Source: Piscinibacter gummiphilus
GTDB lineage: Bacteria; Pseudomonadota; Gammaproteobacteria; Burkholderiales; Burkholderiaceae_C
Assembly: GCF_002116905.1 (NCBI RefSeq)
Contig: NZ_CP015118.1
Span: 3,224,001-3,288,000 of the forward strand
Direction of reading: 5' to 3'
DNA length: 64,000 nucleotides
Position 1 is the stretch's first letter. Each line of letters opens with the position of its first letter. Below are positions 27,189 through 37,261 of the stretch, in pieces. Below the pieces are notes generated by a model that was given only the letters and a program-made list of their open reading frames with translations, did not search any database and was not told where the DNA came from. Position numbers and translations under genes: made by a program.

Positions 27189-29390
27189 TCAGAAGTCGAC
27201 GCTGGCGCTCAGGGAGATCGTGCGCGGGTTGCCGGCGGCGAGGTAGCCGTTGTCCGGGTAGCCGCCTGACGAGGCCCAGTAGTCCTTGTCGAACACGTTG
27301 TCGACGCGCAGGCGAAGCGTGACCGGATTTTCCTGCACCGCCACGATGTAGCGCACGCCGGCGTCGAAGCGGGTCCAGGCCGGCACCTTCAGCGTGTTCG
27401 CGGAATCGGCGAACACGCTGCCCGTGTAGACCAGGCGACCGTCGAGCGACAGGTTGCGCACGTACGGCAGGTCCCACTGGGCGCCCACGTTGGCCATGAA
27501 CTCCGGCACGCCGATCGTGCGCTTGCCATCGAACGTGCCGGCGTTGGTGTCCTTCTGTTTCGCGTCGAGCCACGTGACGCCGCCCAGCACCGAAACACTG
27601 CGCAACGGCTTGCCGAATGCGGTGACTTCGACCCCCTCGTTGACTTCCTTGCCGTCGTTCTTGAAGTAGAGCTGCGGGTCCACGCCGGCCGCGCGCGGGC
27701 GGCTCGACGAGAAGATCGCGAGCGTGCCGCCGATGTTCCCGGCATCGAACTTCGCGCCGATCTCCTTCTGGCGGGACACATAGGGGTCGAGCGTCTGGCC
27801 GCCGTTGGTCACCGGGCCGCCGGTGCTCGTGAGCGGGGCGGTCTTGCCCTGGGCGAGGGCCTCGACGTAGTTGGCGTACAGCGACACCTGCTTGTCGAGC
27901 TTGTAGATCGCCGCCACGGCCGGGGAGTTGCGGCTGCTCTTCGTGGTCGTGCCCGTCTGCGAGCCGTACGGGATGTCCGTGGTTTCGAACGACTGGTGAC
28001 GGATGCCGAGCGTGACCTGCAGCGTGTCGTCGAGCATCGACAGGGTGTCCCCGAGCGCGACGCTGTCGAGGCGGGTCACGCCGTTCAGCCAGGGATTGGC
28101 CAGGTCGTTGCCGCGGAATGCCGTCCCGCTGACCGGCGGCAGCGGCGTCTGGACCGGGTCGTAGAGGTTCGTCGGGATGCGGTTGAAGAAGTCCATCACG
28201 TACGCGTTCTTCTTCTCGAGCTGGAACTGCGAGACCGCGGTGACCACTTCATGCTTGACCGGACCGGTGACGAACTTGCCCCGGGCGCCGATCTCACCGG
28301 TGGTGACCTTGTCCTCGCGGGTGTTGTCGAAGCGGTAGAAGTTGCCTTCGCCCGTGCTGCCATTCGTGACGGTCAGGTTGCCCAGCACGTTGGCTTCCTT
28401 GGTGCGGCGCATGCCCGCGGCCGCCCAGGCCGTCACGTGTTCGTTGACGTCCCATTCGCCACGCACGGTGCCGAAGACATCGCGCTCGTTCGAGTACGAC
28501 CAGGGCTGGGCCCAGTTGGTCTTGTTGTCCGGTGCGGACGGCATCACCGTCACGCCGTCGAACGCGACGTTCGTGCGGGTGCGGTCGAGGCGGTTGTCCT
28601 GCCAGCCGAGGTCGGCGGAGAGGCGCACGTTGTCGCCGCGCCAGTCGACACCCACGGCGGCGAGACCGAGCTTGCCCTTTTCGTCGTCGACCGCCGTGCC
28701 ACCCGTGCGACCGGCGAGGTTGACGCGCACGCCGGTGCTCTGGTCGGGACCGAAGCGGCGCGCCACGTCGGTCGACAGCGTGTACTGCCCGCCGCTGGCA
28801 ACGCCGGCCGTGACGCGGGTCAGTGGTTCGTTCGGCGCGCGCTTGGGCAGCAGGTTGATCGAGCCGCCGGGGCCGCCTTCGTTCGGGTTGGCGCCGGTCA
28901 GGAACGTGGAGGCGCCACGCAGCACCTCGACGCGTTCGAAGAGTTCGGTGGCGATGTACTGGCGCGGGAGCAGGCTGTAGAGGCCGTTGTAGGCGATGTC
29001 GTCGGAGCCGAGCAGGTAGCCGCGGATGAAGTACGACTCCTGGAAGTTGCCGAAGCCGCGGGCGACCCGCACCGACGGATCGTTCTGCAGCACGTCGCCG
29101 ACGCTCTTGGCCTGCTTGTCCTGGATGAGTTCGTTGGTGTACGCCGTGATGCTGAACGGCGTTTCCATGTTGTCCTTCGTGCCGAGAATGCCGGCGCGGC
29201 CGCCGCGGGCCACCTGGCCGCCTGCGTAGGCGGGCGACAGGCCTTCGGCCGAGGCGTCGGCGCTGGCGGTGACCTTCACGGCCTGCAGCGTGGTGTCGGT
29301 CGAGGAGGAGGTGGTGGCCGTCTGGGCATGGGCCGCGATCGAGGCGCAGGCCATCGCTGCGGCGAGGGCCACGGGCGTCAGGTTTTTCAT
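27189..29390 (-). CDS. TonB-dependent siderophore receptor
   Basis: This 733-residue outer-membrane receptor would import an iron-siderophore complex with TonB energy. It has a signal peptide (MKNLTPVALAAAMACASIAAHAQ) and a plug domain (ETPFSITAYTNELIQDKQAKSVGDVLQNDPSVR, then FLTGANPNEGGPGGSINLLPKR). The barrel contains repeated aromatic-ended strands and the FhuE/FpvA-type C-terminus ending SLSASVDF. The N-terminal signalling domain of FpvA-like receptors is absent, so there is no sign of an ECF sigma circuit. A Fur box lies 48 bases upstream. The siderophore is unknown. Confidence 0.92.
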   Translation of the reverse strand: MKNLTPVALAAAMACASIAAHAQTATTSSSTDTTLQAVKVTASADASAEGLSPAYAGGQVARGGRAGILGTKDNMETPFSITAYTNELIQDKQAKSVGDVLQNDPSVRVARGFGNFQESYFIRGYLLGSDDIAYNGLYSLLPRQYIATELFERVEVLRGASTFLTGANPNEGGPGGSINLLPKRAPNEPLTRVTAGVASGGQYTLSTDVARRFGPDQSTGVRVNLAGRTGGTAVDDEKGKLGLAAVGVDWRGDNVRLSADLGWQDNRLDRTRTNVAFDGVTVMPSAPDNKTNWAQPWSYSNERDVFGTVRGEWDVNEHVTAWAAAGMRRTKEANVLGNLTVTNGSTGEGNFYRFDNTREDKVTTGEIGARGKFVTGPVKHEVVTAVSQFQLEKKNAYVMDFFNRIPTNLYDPVQTPLPPVSGTAFRGNDLANPWLNGVTRLDSVALGDTLSMLDDTLQVTLGIRHQSFETTDIPYGSQTGTTTKSSRNSPAVAAIYKLDKQVSLYANYVEALAQGKTAPLTSTGGPVTNGGQTLDPYVSRQKEIGAKFDAGNIGGTLAIFSSSRPRAAGVDPQLYFKNDGKEVNEGVEVTAFGKPLRSVSVLGGVTWLDAKQKDTNAGTFDGKRTIGVPEFMANVGAQWDLPYVRNLSLDGRLVYTGSVFADSANTLKVPAWTRFDAGVRYIVAVQENPVTLRLRVDNVFDKDYWASSGGYPDNGYLAAGNPRTISLSASVDF

Positions 29391-29437
29391 GGGGGAGGGT
29401 GCTTCGGGAAAATGGAACCGGTTCTGGAGAAATCCAG

Positions 29438-29456
29438 AATGACAACGATTCTCATT
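29438..29456 (-). promoter_or_regulatory. Fur box upstream of the TonB receptor
   Basis: On the minus strand AATGAGAATCGTTGTCATT matches the classical 19-base Fur consensus closely (AATGA-GAAT with inverted TCATT). It lies 48 bases before the receptor start, where bound Fe-Fur would block transcription. Confidence 0.85.
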
Positions 29457-29479
29457 TTAACGGCACCGATTCCGATCGA

Positions 29480-31831
29480 TCAGCGGTCCGTGTAAAGAAC
29501 TTGCGCACTGTCCAACCGGAGCAACACATCCAGCTCGCTCGAGGTCTTGGGTGAGTTGGACGACAGGGCGGGCTCGTCCGCCGAGTTGACCGGGGGCACG
29601 GGCGGGCGCTCGGGGCCCTCCTGCCAGTCGCCTCCCGGTTCGCCGCCGTTGTCCTCGTCCCAGCCGTCCGGGTCGGTGGGCGTGGCGGGCAGCACCGGCT
29701 GGCGCGACGGCGGGAAGGTGGCGGCGGGGTCGATCGCGCGGCGCTTGAGCGTGTCCCGGAAAAAGTCGCCCACCAGCAGCACGGCGTTGTGGCCGCCCTG
29801 GCCCCAGTAGCTGCTGCGCATGGTGACCCGGGCGTCGTTGAAGCCGACCCAGGCGCCCGCGACCAGCTGCGGGTGCATCAGCACGAACCAGCCGTCGGTG
29901 TTGTTCTGCGTGGTGCCGGTCTTGCCGGCGACGTCGGCCGTGATGCCGAAGCGGGAGCGCACCATCGTGCCGGTGCCGCGCACGACCACGCCGCGCATCA
30001 TGTCGATCAGCTCGACGGCCGAGTCCGCCGACATGGCCTGCCGCGAGGCCCCGCCGAACGAGGCCAGCACACGCCCGTTCCGGTCGGTGATGCGGCGCAC
30101 GAACACCGGGTCGTGGTGCAGGCCGCTGCGGGCGATGGACGCGTAGGCGTTGACCATCTCGAGCAGCGTGACCGGGCTCGTGCCGAGCGCGAGCGACGGC
30201 ACCGCGTCGAGCGGGCTGCGGTCCACGCCGAGCGCCTTCGCGAGCGCCACCGTGGGTGCCACGCCCACCTCCTGCATCACCTGCGCGGTGATGGTGTTCT
30301 TCGAGAAGGTGAGACCGTCGCGCAGCGTCATCGGCTGGCCGCTCGTGCCCGACATGTCGGTGGGTTTCCACACCCGGCCGTCGCCGAGCGGGATCTCCAC
30401 GGGGCCGTCGACGTACGTGCGGTTGGGGCCGATGCCGGCCTCCAGCGCCGCGCCGTACACGAAGGGCTTGAACGTCGAACCGGGCTGCCGCTCGGCCTGG
30501 GCCACGTGGTCGTACTGGTCGGTCTCGAAGTCGCGGCTGCCCACCCACGCCTTGACCTCGCCGCTGGCCGGGTCCATCGCGAGCAGGCCCGCCTCGAGCC
30601 GCGTGCGCTGGCGCTTCAGGCGCGACAGGGCCTCGCCGTCGGCCATCACGGCCTTCAGAGCGGCCTCGGGTGAGGCACCGGTGCGGACCGCCTCGCGGTA
30701 CTCAGGCGCCTCGCGGGCGAACGCGGTGAGCAGGTCGGGCCGCGATTTCCACAGGTGCGCGAAGGGCGCGGCCGGACGGTCCGAGGTGGACGACTTCAAC
30801 GACGCGGGCCGCAGCCCCGCCTGGCCCCACTCGCCATCGGCCACCTGCTGCAGCTTCGCCGCCTGCGTGGCCACGGCCTCGTTGGCGGCGGCCTGCAGGC
30901 GCGCGTCGATCGTGGTCTCGATCACCAGGCCATCGGCGTACAGGTCGACGTCGCGGGCCTCGGCCCAGTCGAGCAGCCACTTGCGCACGAACGCCACGAA
31001 GTGCGGCGCGATGCTGTCGTTCTCGGGTTGGTGGCGCAGTTGCACCGCGAGCGGCCGGCCGGCCAGTTCCTTGCGGCGGTCCTCCGTCAGGTAGCCGTGT
31101 CGGGCCATCTGGCCCAGCACCACGTTGCGGCGTTTCTCCGCCCGTTCGGGATGGCGCACGGGGTTGTAGTACTGCGTGCCCTTGAGCATGCCCACGAGCG
31201 TGGCGGCCTGCAGCGCGTCGAGCTCGCGGGCCGTGGTGTCGAAGTAGGTCCGCGCCGCCATCTCGACGCCCACGACGTTGTAGAAGAACGGCACGGTGTT
31301 GAGGTACAGCTCGAGGATCTCGTCCTTCGTGTAGACCTGCTCGATGCGCAGCGCCGTCACCACTTCCTTGAGCTTGCGGTGCAGCGAGCGCGAGCGGCCG
31401 ATCTCCTCGGGGAACAGGTTGCGCGCGAGCTGCTGCGTGATCGTCGAGCCGCCCTGCAGGTCACCGCGTGCGGTGTGGAGGAGGGCGCTGGCGGTGCGCC
31501 GCACGTCGATGCCGGGGTGGTCGAAGAAGCGGTGGTCCTCGGTGGCGATCAGCGCGTGGACCACCTCGGGCGAGATTTCCGCGAGGGACACGCGGGCCTG
31601 CTTCTCGCGGCGGAACACGCCGAGTGGCTGGCCGTCCGCGGTGAGCAGCGTGCTGGGCCGGGCGCTCTGCACCTCCTTCAGCGCCGACACACCCGGCGCC
31701 GAGCCCACCACGACGGAGATCCAGGCCGCGAGCACCACTCCCATCGCGCCGAACGCGAGCAGCCCGCCCACGAGCCAGCGTTTCGCTCGGGGCTGCGGGG
31801 ATCGGGGAACGTCGTCGGGGTCGGCTTGCAT
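29480..31831 (-). CDS. Class A penicillin-binding protein (1A/1C type)
   Basis: This 783-residue bifunctional peptidoglycan synthase has a short cytoplasmic tail, one membrane anchor (WLVGGLLAFGAMGVVLAAWISVVVG) and a GT51 glycosyltransferase with catalytic Glu98 in IATEDHRFFDHPG. The transpeptidase has SxxK in PGSTFKPF (Ser near residue 452), SKN and KTGTTQN. About 65 C-terminal residues after the transpeptidase are acidic and Pro-rich (PDGWDEDNGGEPGGDWQEG), which is unusual and probably disordered. It is transcribed away from the phospholipase D remnant. The family is certain; which numbered PBP it replaces is not. Confidence 0.93.
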   Translation of the reverse strand: MQADPDDVPRSPQPRAKRWLVGGLLAFGAMGVVLAAWISVVVGSAPGVSALKEVQSARPSTLLTADGQPLGVFRREKQARVSLAEISPEVVHALIATEDHRFFDHPGIDVRRTASALLHTARGDLQGGSTITQQLARNLFPEEIGRSRSLHRKLKEVVTALRIEQVYTKDEILELYLNTVPFFYNVVGVEMAARTYFDTTARELDALQAATLVGMLKGTQYYNPVRHPERAEKRRNVVLGQMARHGYLTEDRRKELAGRPLAVQLRHQPENDSIAPHFVAFVRKWLLDWAEARDVDLYADGLVIETTIDARLQAAANEAVATQAAKLQQVADGEWGQAGLRPASLKSSTSDRPAAPFAHLWKSRPDLLTAFAREAPEYREAVRTGASPEAALKAVMADGEALSRLKRQRTRLEAGLLAMDPASGEVKAWVGSRDFETDQYDHVAQAERQPGSTFKPFVYGAALEAGIGPNRTYVDGPVEIPLGDGRVWKPTDMSGTSGQPMTLRDGLTFSKNTITAQVMQEVGVAPTVALAKALGVDRSPLDAVPSLALGTSPVTLLEMVNAYASIARSGLHHDPVFVRRITDRNGRVLASFGGASRQAMSADSAVELIDMMRGVVVRGTGTMVRSRFGITADVAGKTGTTQNNTDGWFVLMHPQLVAGAWVGFNDARVTMRSSYWGQGGHNAVLLVGDFFRDTLKRRAIDPAATFPPSRQPVLPATPTDPDGWDEDNGGEPGGDWQEGPERPPVPPVNSADEPALSSNSPKTSSELDVLLRLDSAQVLYTDR

Positions 31832-31958
31832 GCGGCAAATGGTAGGCCGTGGCCGGGCGTTGTCCGGGGCTCGCCGACAAAAAGGGAAATGCGCCTACAG
31901 CGTCGCGGGACTGCCTCCGACCGCGCTGGGTGGCCCGCCGGCGGGCATCCACCGAACA

Positions 31959-32321
31959 ATGCCGCTCATGCGCCGACACCGTCCCTTCCTGCTCGTCTCC
32001 GCCACCGCGATCGCGACGCTCTTCGTCGTGTTGCTGGCGCTCAACCTCGGCGGCGGCGAGAAGACGCTGGAGACCCGCGTCGAGTCCACCTGCGGCACGC
32101 ACGACCCGCAGTTCCGGCGCACGATGTCCTCGCTGCTGTCCGCGCCAGTGCTCGACGGCGACCGCGTGAGCGACCTGCAGCACGGCGCCGAGATCTTCCC
32201 GCCGATGCTGGAAGCCATCCGCAGCGCGCGCAAGTCGATCACCTTCGAGGCGTGGTCGCAACGCCCCTGGCGAGAAAAGGCCTGGGAACATTTGGCATCC
32301 TGGCTGGGCCCCCAACTCTGA
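31959..32321 (+). pseudogene. Truncated phospholipase D / cardiolipin synthase remnant
   Basis: This frame reads MPLMRRHRPFLLVSATAIATL (membrane anchor), then DPQFRRTMSSLLSAPVLDGDRVSDLQHGAEIFPPMLEAIRSARKSITFEA. That is the start of ClsB-like cardiolipin synthases. The family then continues with a catalytic HKD motif for about 300 more residues. Here the match ends after FEA and about 20 unrelated residues follow to a stop, so both HKD motifs are missing. A deletion or replacement has removed most of the gene. A second ATG at 31968 is possible. The remaining 120 residues could still be made as a membrane-anchored fragment. Confidence 0.75.
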
Positions 32322-32350
32322 TGCCCAAAAAGGCGGCAATAAAGCGGCAG

Positions 32351-32380
32351 ATTGCACAGCAATTCAGGGGTTCGTGCAAT
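32351..32380. promoter_or_regulatory. Inverted repeat before the HD-like gene
   Basis: ATTGCAC (32351-32357) and GTGCAAT (32374-32380) are perfect 7-base inverted arms 16 bases apart. They lie in a locally AT-richer stretch 45-75 bases before the TTG start at 32425. The spacing suits an operator dyad or a weak RNA hairpin. Confidence 0.4.
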
Positions 32381-32424
32381 CGCTCCCGCCGCAGAATCAA
32401 GTCTCCAACGTGAAGGAGACTGAA

Positions 32425-33117
32425 TTGGCTTTCGACTCACCCAACAGCTCCCGTCACGTGCTGCCGGCCGACCAGCTGCCCACCTCGGGCTTCATGGGCC
32501 GCCGGAAGTACCTGAAGCGGGACCTGTTGTCGGACGTGGTGAACCGGATGAACTCCGGCAACCTGTCGCACCTCCAGGTGCCCACCACGCTGGTCTACCG
32601 CCTCGCCTGCCTGTGCAAGCGCTGGGCGCCGGACCTGCAGGTGTTCATCGCCCAGGTGCTGGAGTCGAGCGGCCACCTCGATCACTTCCTGACCCAGCCC
32701 GCCGCCACCGATCACCACACGGGCCGCCACGGCCTGTTCGAGGCCGCCATCCTCGCCGCCGAACTGGCGATGGACGCCGACCACGATCCCCGCACGCTCA
32801 AGCCGCTGCCGTTCTACGTGGACGAGTTGCAGCAGGTGTGTTCCGCCGCCGCGTTCCTGTTCGACATCGGCAAGGTGATGGACGGCCGCCTCGGCGCCGA
32901 CCTGCCGCGCGACGAGGCCGAGACACTCGTCCCGTACCTCGACCTTCCGCGCGCATGGCGTTCGAGCTGGGAACCCCTGGTGAACCGCCACCCGATCCTG
33001 GCCGCCTGGTTCGACCAACTGGGCCGCGAGACACCCGACCCGATCCACTCGGTGCGTTCCGCCCGCGCGCTGGTGCGCAACGCGGTGACCGCCGCCTGGC
33101 GCCAGCCGCAGGCCTGA
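32425..33117 (+). CDS. HD-domain-like protein with altered HD doublet (TraI_2/MobH-like)
   Basis: This 230-residue cytoplasmic protein starts at TTG 32425, chosen because AAGGAG lies 8 bases upstream. The core DHHTGRHGLFEAAILAAELAM followed by CSAAAFLFDIGKVMDG resembles the HD region of MobH/TraI_2 relaxase-type proteins. In active members the second motif reads HDxGK; here it is FDIGK, so the metal-binding His is Phe. That suggests loss of phosphohydrolase activity. No conjugation genes are nearby. The N-terminal ~60 residues are charged and do not match anything I recognise. Family assignment is moderate. Confidence 0.6.
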   Translation: MAFDSPNSSRHVLPADQLPTSGFMGRRKYLKRDLLSDVVNRMNSGNLSHLQVPTTLVYRLACLCKRWAPDLQVFIAQVLESSGHLDHFLTQPAATDHHTGRHGLFEAAILAAELAMDADHDPRTLKPLPFYVDELQQVCSAAAFLFDIGKVMDGRLGADLPRDEAETLVPYLDLPRAWRSSWEPLVNRHPILAAWFDQLGRETPDPIHSVRSARALVRNAVTAAWRQPQA

Positions 33118-33129
33118 CCGCCGCCGGCG

Positions 33130-34122
33130 TCACTCGGCGCCGACACTCCCCGTCACCGGTAGCACGATGCCGGTGATGTACCCCGAGCACACGGGGGACG
33201 CGAGGAACACGTAGGCCGGAGACAGCTCTTCCGGCTGCGCCGCGCGTTTCATGTCCGTCTTCTTGCCGAACTCCGCCACATCCTCGGCCCGCTTGTCCGC
33301 CGGGTTGAGTGGCGTCCACACGGGCCCGGGCGCCACCGCGTTCACGCGGATGCCGCGCGGCAGCAGGTTCTGCGCGAGGGCTTTCGTGAACGCGTGGATC
33401 GCGCCTTTGGTGGCCGAGTAGTCGAGCAGTTGCGGGCTGCCCTCGAGCCCCGTCACCGAGCCCGTGTTGATGATGGCCGCGCCCTGGCCCAGGTGCGGCA
33501 GGGCCGCCCGCGCCATGTGGAAGTAGCCGTGCACGTTGGTGCGCAGGGTCTCGTCGAGGCGTTCCTCGGTGATGTCCTCGATCGACGCCGCGTGTTCCTG
33601 GAAGGCCGCGTTGTTCACCAGCACGTCGAGCTTGCCGAAGGCCGAGACGGTGCTTTCGACGGCCCGCTGGCAGAAGGCCGCGTCCTTCACGTCGCCGGGC
33701 AGCAGCAGGCAGCGACCGCCTTCCGCCTCGACGAGCCGCTTGGTGTACTCGGCGTCCTCGTGTTCGTCGAGGTAGACGATCCCCACGTCGGCGCCTTCAC
33801 GCGCGAACAGCACGGCCACCGCGCGCCCGATGCCCGAGTCGCCGCCGGTGATCAGCGTGGCCTTGCCCTGGAGCTTCTGGCTGCCCATGTAGTCGGGGGC
33901 GAGGAAGCGGGGCTTGAGCACCAGTTCGGCTTCGACGCCGGGCTTGTCGAGGTGCTGCGCGGGGAGGTCGGCGGGCTGCTCGCGGGCGCCTGCCTGGATG
34001 GCCGCCGACGCCTTCGGCTTCGCCGCCGACTGCCGGTCGGCCTCGTCCTGGCTGCGCTGGATCTCGCGGTGCCGGCCGGCGGTGGCCTGGGCCTGCTTGC
34101 GGTCACGGGTCGTGGACGTCAT
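33130..34122 (-). CDS. SDR-family oxidoreductase, stress-type
   Basis: This 330-residue NAD(P)-dependent dehydrogenase has the cofactor motif TGGDSGIG, the NNAAF motif and the catalytic Ser...YSATK. It is the long subclass with a ~75-residue charged extension before the domain (QSAAKPKASAAIQAGAREQP). It resembles YhdG/GS39-type general-stress proteins that end IVLPVTGS. Substrate is unknown. Convergent with the HD-like gene, and 30 bases from the small hypothetical gene upstream. Confidence 0.9.
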   Translation of the reverse strand: MTSTTRDRKQAQATAGRHREIQRSQDEADRQSAAKPKASAAIQAGAREQPADLPAQHLDKPGVEAELVLKPRFLAPDYMGSQKLQGKATLITGGDSGIGRAVAVLFAREGADVGIVYLDEHEDAEYTKRLVEAEGGRCLLLPGDVKDAAFCQRAVESTVSAFGKLDVLVNNAAFQEHAASIEDITEERLDETLRTNVHGYFHMARAALPHLGQGAAIINTGSVTGLEGSPQLLDYSATKGAIHAFTKALAQNLLPRGIRVNAVAPGPVWTPLNPADKRAEDVAEFGKKTDMKRAAQPEELSPAYVFLASPVCSGYITGIVLPVTGSVGAE

Positions 34123-34152
34123 GCGGTGTCTCCTTCCGCTGGGGTTCCCCCA

Positions 34153-34377
34153 TCAGTTCGGGGCGGGCGGCAGCACGGCGCCGTGCTGCGGTCGGCTGGA
34201 TTCGAGGCCGCCGTCGTCGGGCGCATTCGCGGGCTCGCCGTGTTTCGGGGGCGGAACGGGCCGCGAGGCCGCAGGCCGCCCGTCCTCGGCGAAGTCACGC
34301 TCGGCCTGGTCGGGCACGCCGTCGGCGTCGCGGTCGGCTTCGGTGTCGGGGGTGGTGGTTCCGATGCTGGATTTCAT
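34153..34377 (-). CDS. Small acidic disordered protein, 74 residues
   Basis: This is a hypothetical protein, probably disordered: it is rich in Pro, Asp, Glu and Ala (DTEADRDADGVPDQAERD, then PVPPPKHGEPANAPDDGG). No membrane segment or known domain. ATG at 34377 has AAGGA about 10 bases upstream. The gene sits 14 bases after the response regulator stop on the same strand, so it is probably cotranscribed with it and with the SDR downstream. Low-complexity composition means the reading frame could be real without detectable homologs. Confidence 0.5.
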   Translation of the reverse strand: MKSSIGTTTPDTEADRDADGVPDQAERDFAEDGRPAASRPVPPPKHGEPANAPDDGGLESSRPQHGAVLPPAPN

Positions 34378-34391
34378 GGGCAGGGGGTCCT

Positions 34392-34838
34392 TCAGCGTGC
34401 GTGGGCGAAGAGCGTGGCGTCCTGGTGGGCGCGCGGGGGATCGTCGATGAGCCTGTCGATGGCGTCCAGGGTGCGGTGCACGTCGAGCGGCTTGGCCCAG
34501 AACTCGCAGAACGTGGACCCGGCCAGGCGCCGGCCCCCGTCGTCGGTGGCCGACACCGCGACGGCGGGTGTGTCCGCGAGGCCCTCGACCGCGCGCAGTT
34601 GCGTGAGCAGTTCGGCCCCGTCGCAGTCGGGCAGGTGGAAGTCGAGCAGCAGCAGGTCGGGCCGTTCGAGGCGCGCGGCCTGCAGGCCTTCCTCGCCCGT
34701 GGTGGCGACGACGAGCCGCAGGCGCGGCCGGTGGTTGAGCATCGCCTGCATGATCATCACGTTCACCGGATGGTCCTCGACATAGAGGACCACCGGCTGG
34801 TGCTCGGGGGACGTTCGGAGGGGGGCGGGGGCGGACAT
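34392..34838 (-). CDS. Single-domain response regulator
   Basis: This 148-residue receiver-only protein has the acidic pair in LYVEDHPVN, the phosphoacceptor Asp in LLLLDFHLP, Thr/Ser in VAVSATD and the Lys in WAKPLD. No output domain. ATG at 34838 is chosen for the AAAGG upstream; an in-frame ATG at 34907 would lengthen the N-terminus with no receiver homology. It would act through protein contact rather than DNA. Several hybrid kinases in the window could phosphorylate it, but no partner is shown. Confidence 0.85.
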   Translation of the reverse strand: MSAPAPLRTSPEHQPVVLYVEDHPVNVMIMQAMLNHRPRLRLVVATTGEEGLQAARLERPDLLLLDFHLPDCDGAELLTQLRAVEGLADTPAVAVSATDDGGRRLAGSTFCEFWAKPLDVHRTLDAIDRLIDDPPRAHQDATLFAHAR

Positions 34839-35532
34839 GGGGACAACCTTTCGGGATCGGTCGGCCAGTTCGAGGCAAGTCACATGCCACGGACGGTTTA
34901 CCGACAAATCCTAGTCCTTCGAGCGACTTTCGTCCCTCGATCCGGCAAAAGGTTCTGAAGCGCGCACGCGAACTGCCGTCAGGTTGGGATTTCGCGGCGG
35001 GACATGCTGTAGGTGCCGTCCGACAAGCAATGGCGTCCCTCGCCGGTAGTGAGGGGCGCCGCCCGTCCGTACAGTCGCCGCAAGCCGGTCGAGCGATGCA
35101 TCGGCCGTTGTTGTGTCAGGCGTGGGCCTTCACGGGCACGCGCGTCCCTCGAACTGCCGTCCCGTCCTCCGCCATGCGCTGTCCGCCCCCACCCCCATCG
35201 ATTCCGCCCCGCACGCCACACGAAGCCGTAGGCAATCGGCGTGCGCAGGCCGATTTCCGTGAAATCCTGACGATTCCGCAACGAGTCGTTGCGGGAAAAC
35301 CCGAAGAATCACATGATGGACCCGTGTTCATTCGAAACGAGGCTCCCCGCAAAGCGGCCCCCGTGCTGGCTTTGATGATCCGTATGGCTCATTCCGGACT
35401 GAGCCGGACGGTCCCTGGCGATTGGCACGAATTGAAACATCTGGCGGACAGCACCGAGAGGACGATGACTAACATCGCGCCTCGCCTTCGCCGGGGCCCG
35501 TCCCGTCGAAAGGAGATCGGAGGCACGAACCC
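34839..35532. other. 694-base gene-free stretch with one strong inverted repeat
   Basis: No gene can be supported in this stretch. Open frames have poor codon use, including one of 168 codons, 35030-35536. It lies between divergent units (response regulator on minus, NtrC-type regulator on plus) and holds the 9-base-arm inverted repeat at 35276-35294. Base composition is lower in GC than the neighbours in parts (around 35220-35470). It may carry promoters for both sides or a small RNA; nothing decisive is visible. Confidence 0.5.
35276..35294. promoter_or_regulatory. Strong 19-base inverted repeat, operator or hairpin
   Basis: CCGCAACGA and TCGTTGCGG are perfect 9-base arms around a single G. 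As DNA it is a near-perfect dyad for a dimeric regulator. As RNA it forms a 7-pair stem with a 5-base loop, with no T run after it. It sits far from any start codon (257 bases to the nearest weak one). Confidence 0.5.
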
Positions 35533-35721
35533 ATGAGTTCATTCAACAGCCTTCAGCGCGGCATCCGGCAGCGGGCGTTCCGCCAGCGCCAGGAAGCGCA
35601 GCGCACCTTGTGCAAGAAGCTCCGGCTCCTGCGCGTCGAAGACAACCACAGCCTCGGCAACCGCCCCTCCGCGGTGGTGCTCGAGGCCACATTGCAGAGC
35701 CGGAGGAATTCGTCCAGATGA
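35533..35721 (+). CDS. Possible small Arg-rich protein, 62 residues
   Basis: This short frame has AAGGAG and GGAGG about 9-20 bases before its ATG and ends 110 bases before the NtrC-type regulator. The product is Arg/Gln-rich (RGIRQRAFRQRQEAQ) and matches nothing I know. It may be a real small protein or a chance frame. I report it because the ribosome-binding site is good. Confidence 0.35.
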   Translation: MSSFNSLQRGIRQRAFRQRQEAQRTLCKKLRLLRVEDNHSLGNRPSAVVLEATLQSRRNSSR

Positions 35722-35831
35722 ACGCAGCAGATGGACATGGACCGAGGGATGGGATGGGTGATCGACCTGTTCCAGTGTTGGCAAGCGACGTGCCTGCCGG
35801 CGTTCCCCACCCATCGACAGGAGTACTTTGA

Positions 35832-37244
<1,413 letters not shown>

Positions 37245-37261
37245 CGTTGGGCAGGGTCAGG

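Noticed and set aside
35423..35438. Sigma-54-like promoter TGGCACGAATTGAAAC before the NtrC-type regulator
   Set aside because: The GG is present but no GC follows 10 bases later; the TTG lies 2 bases too near, so it fails the -24/-12 rule.
35030..35536. 168-codon plus-strand frame in the long gap
   Set aside because: Codon third positions lack the GC bias of real genes here, no ribosome-binding site and no recognisable motif.
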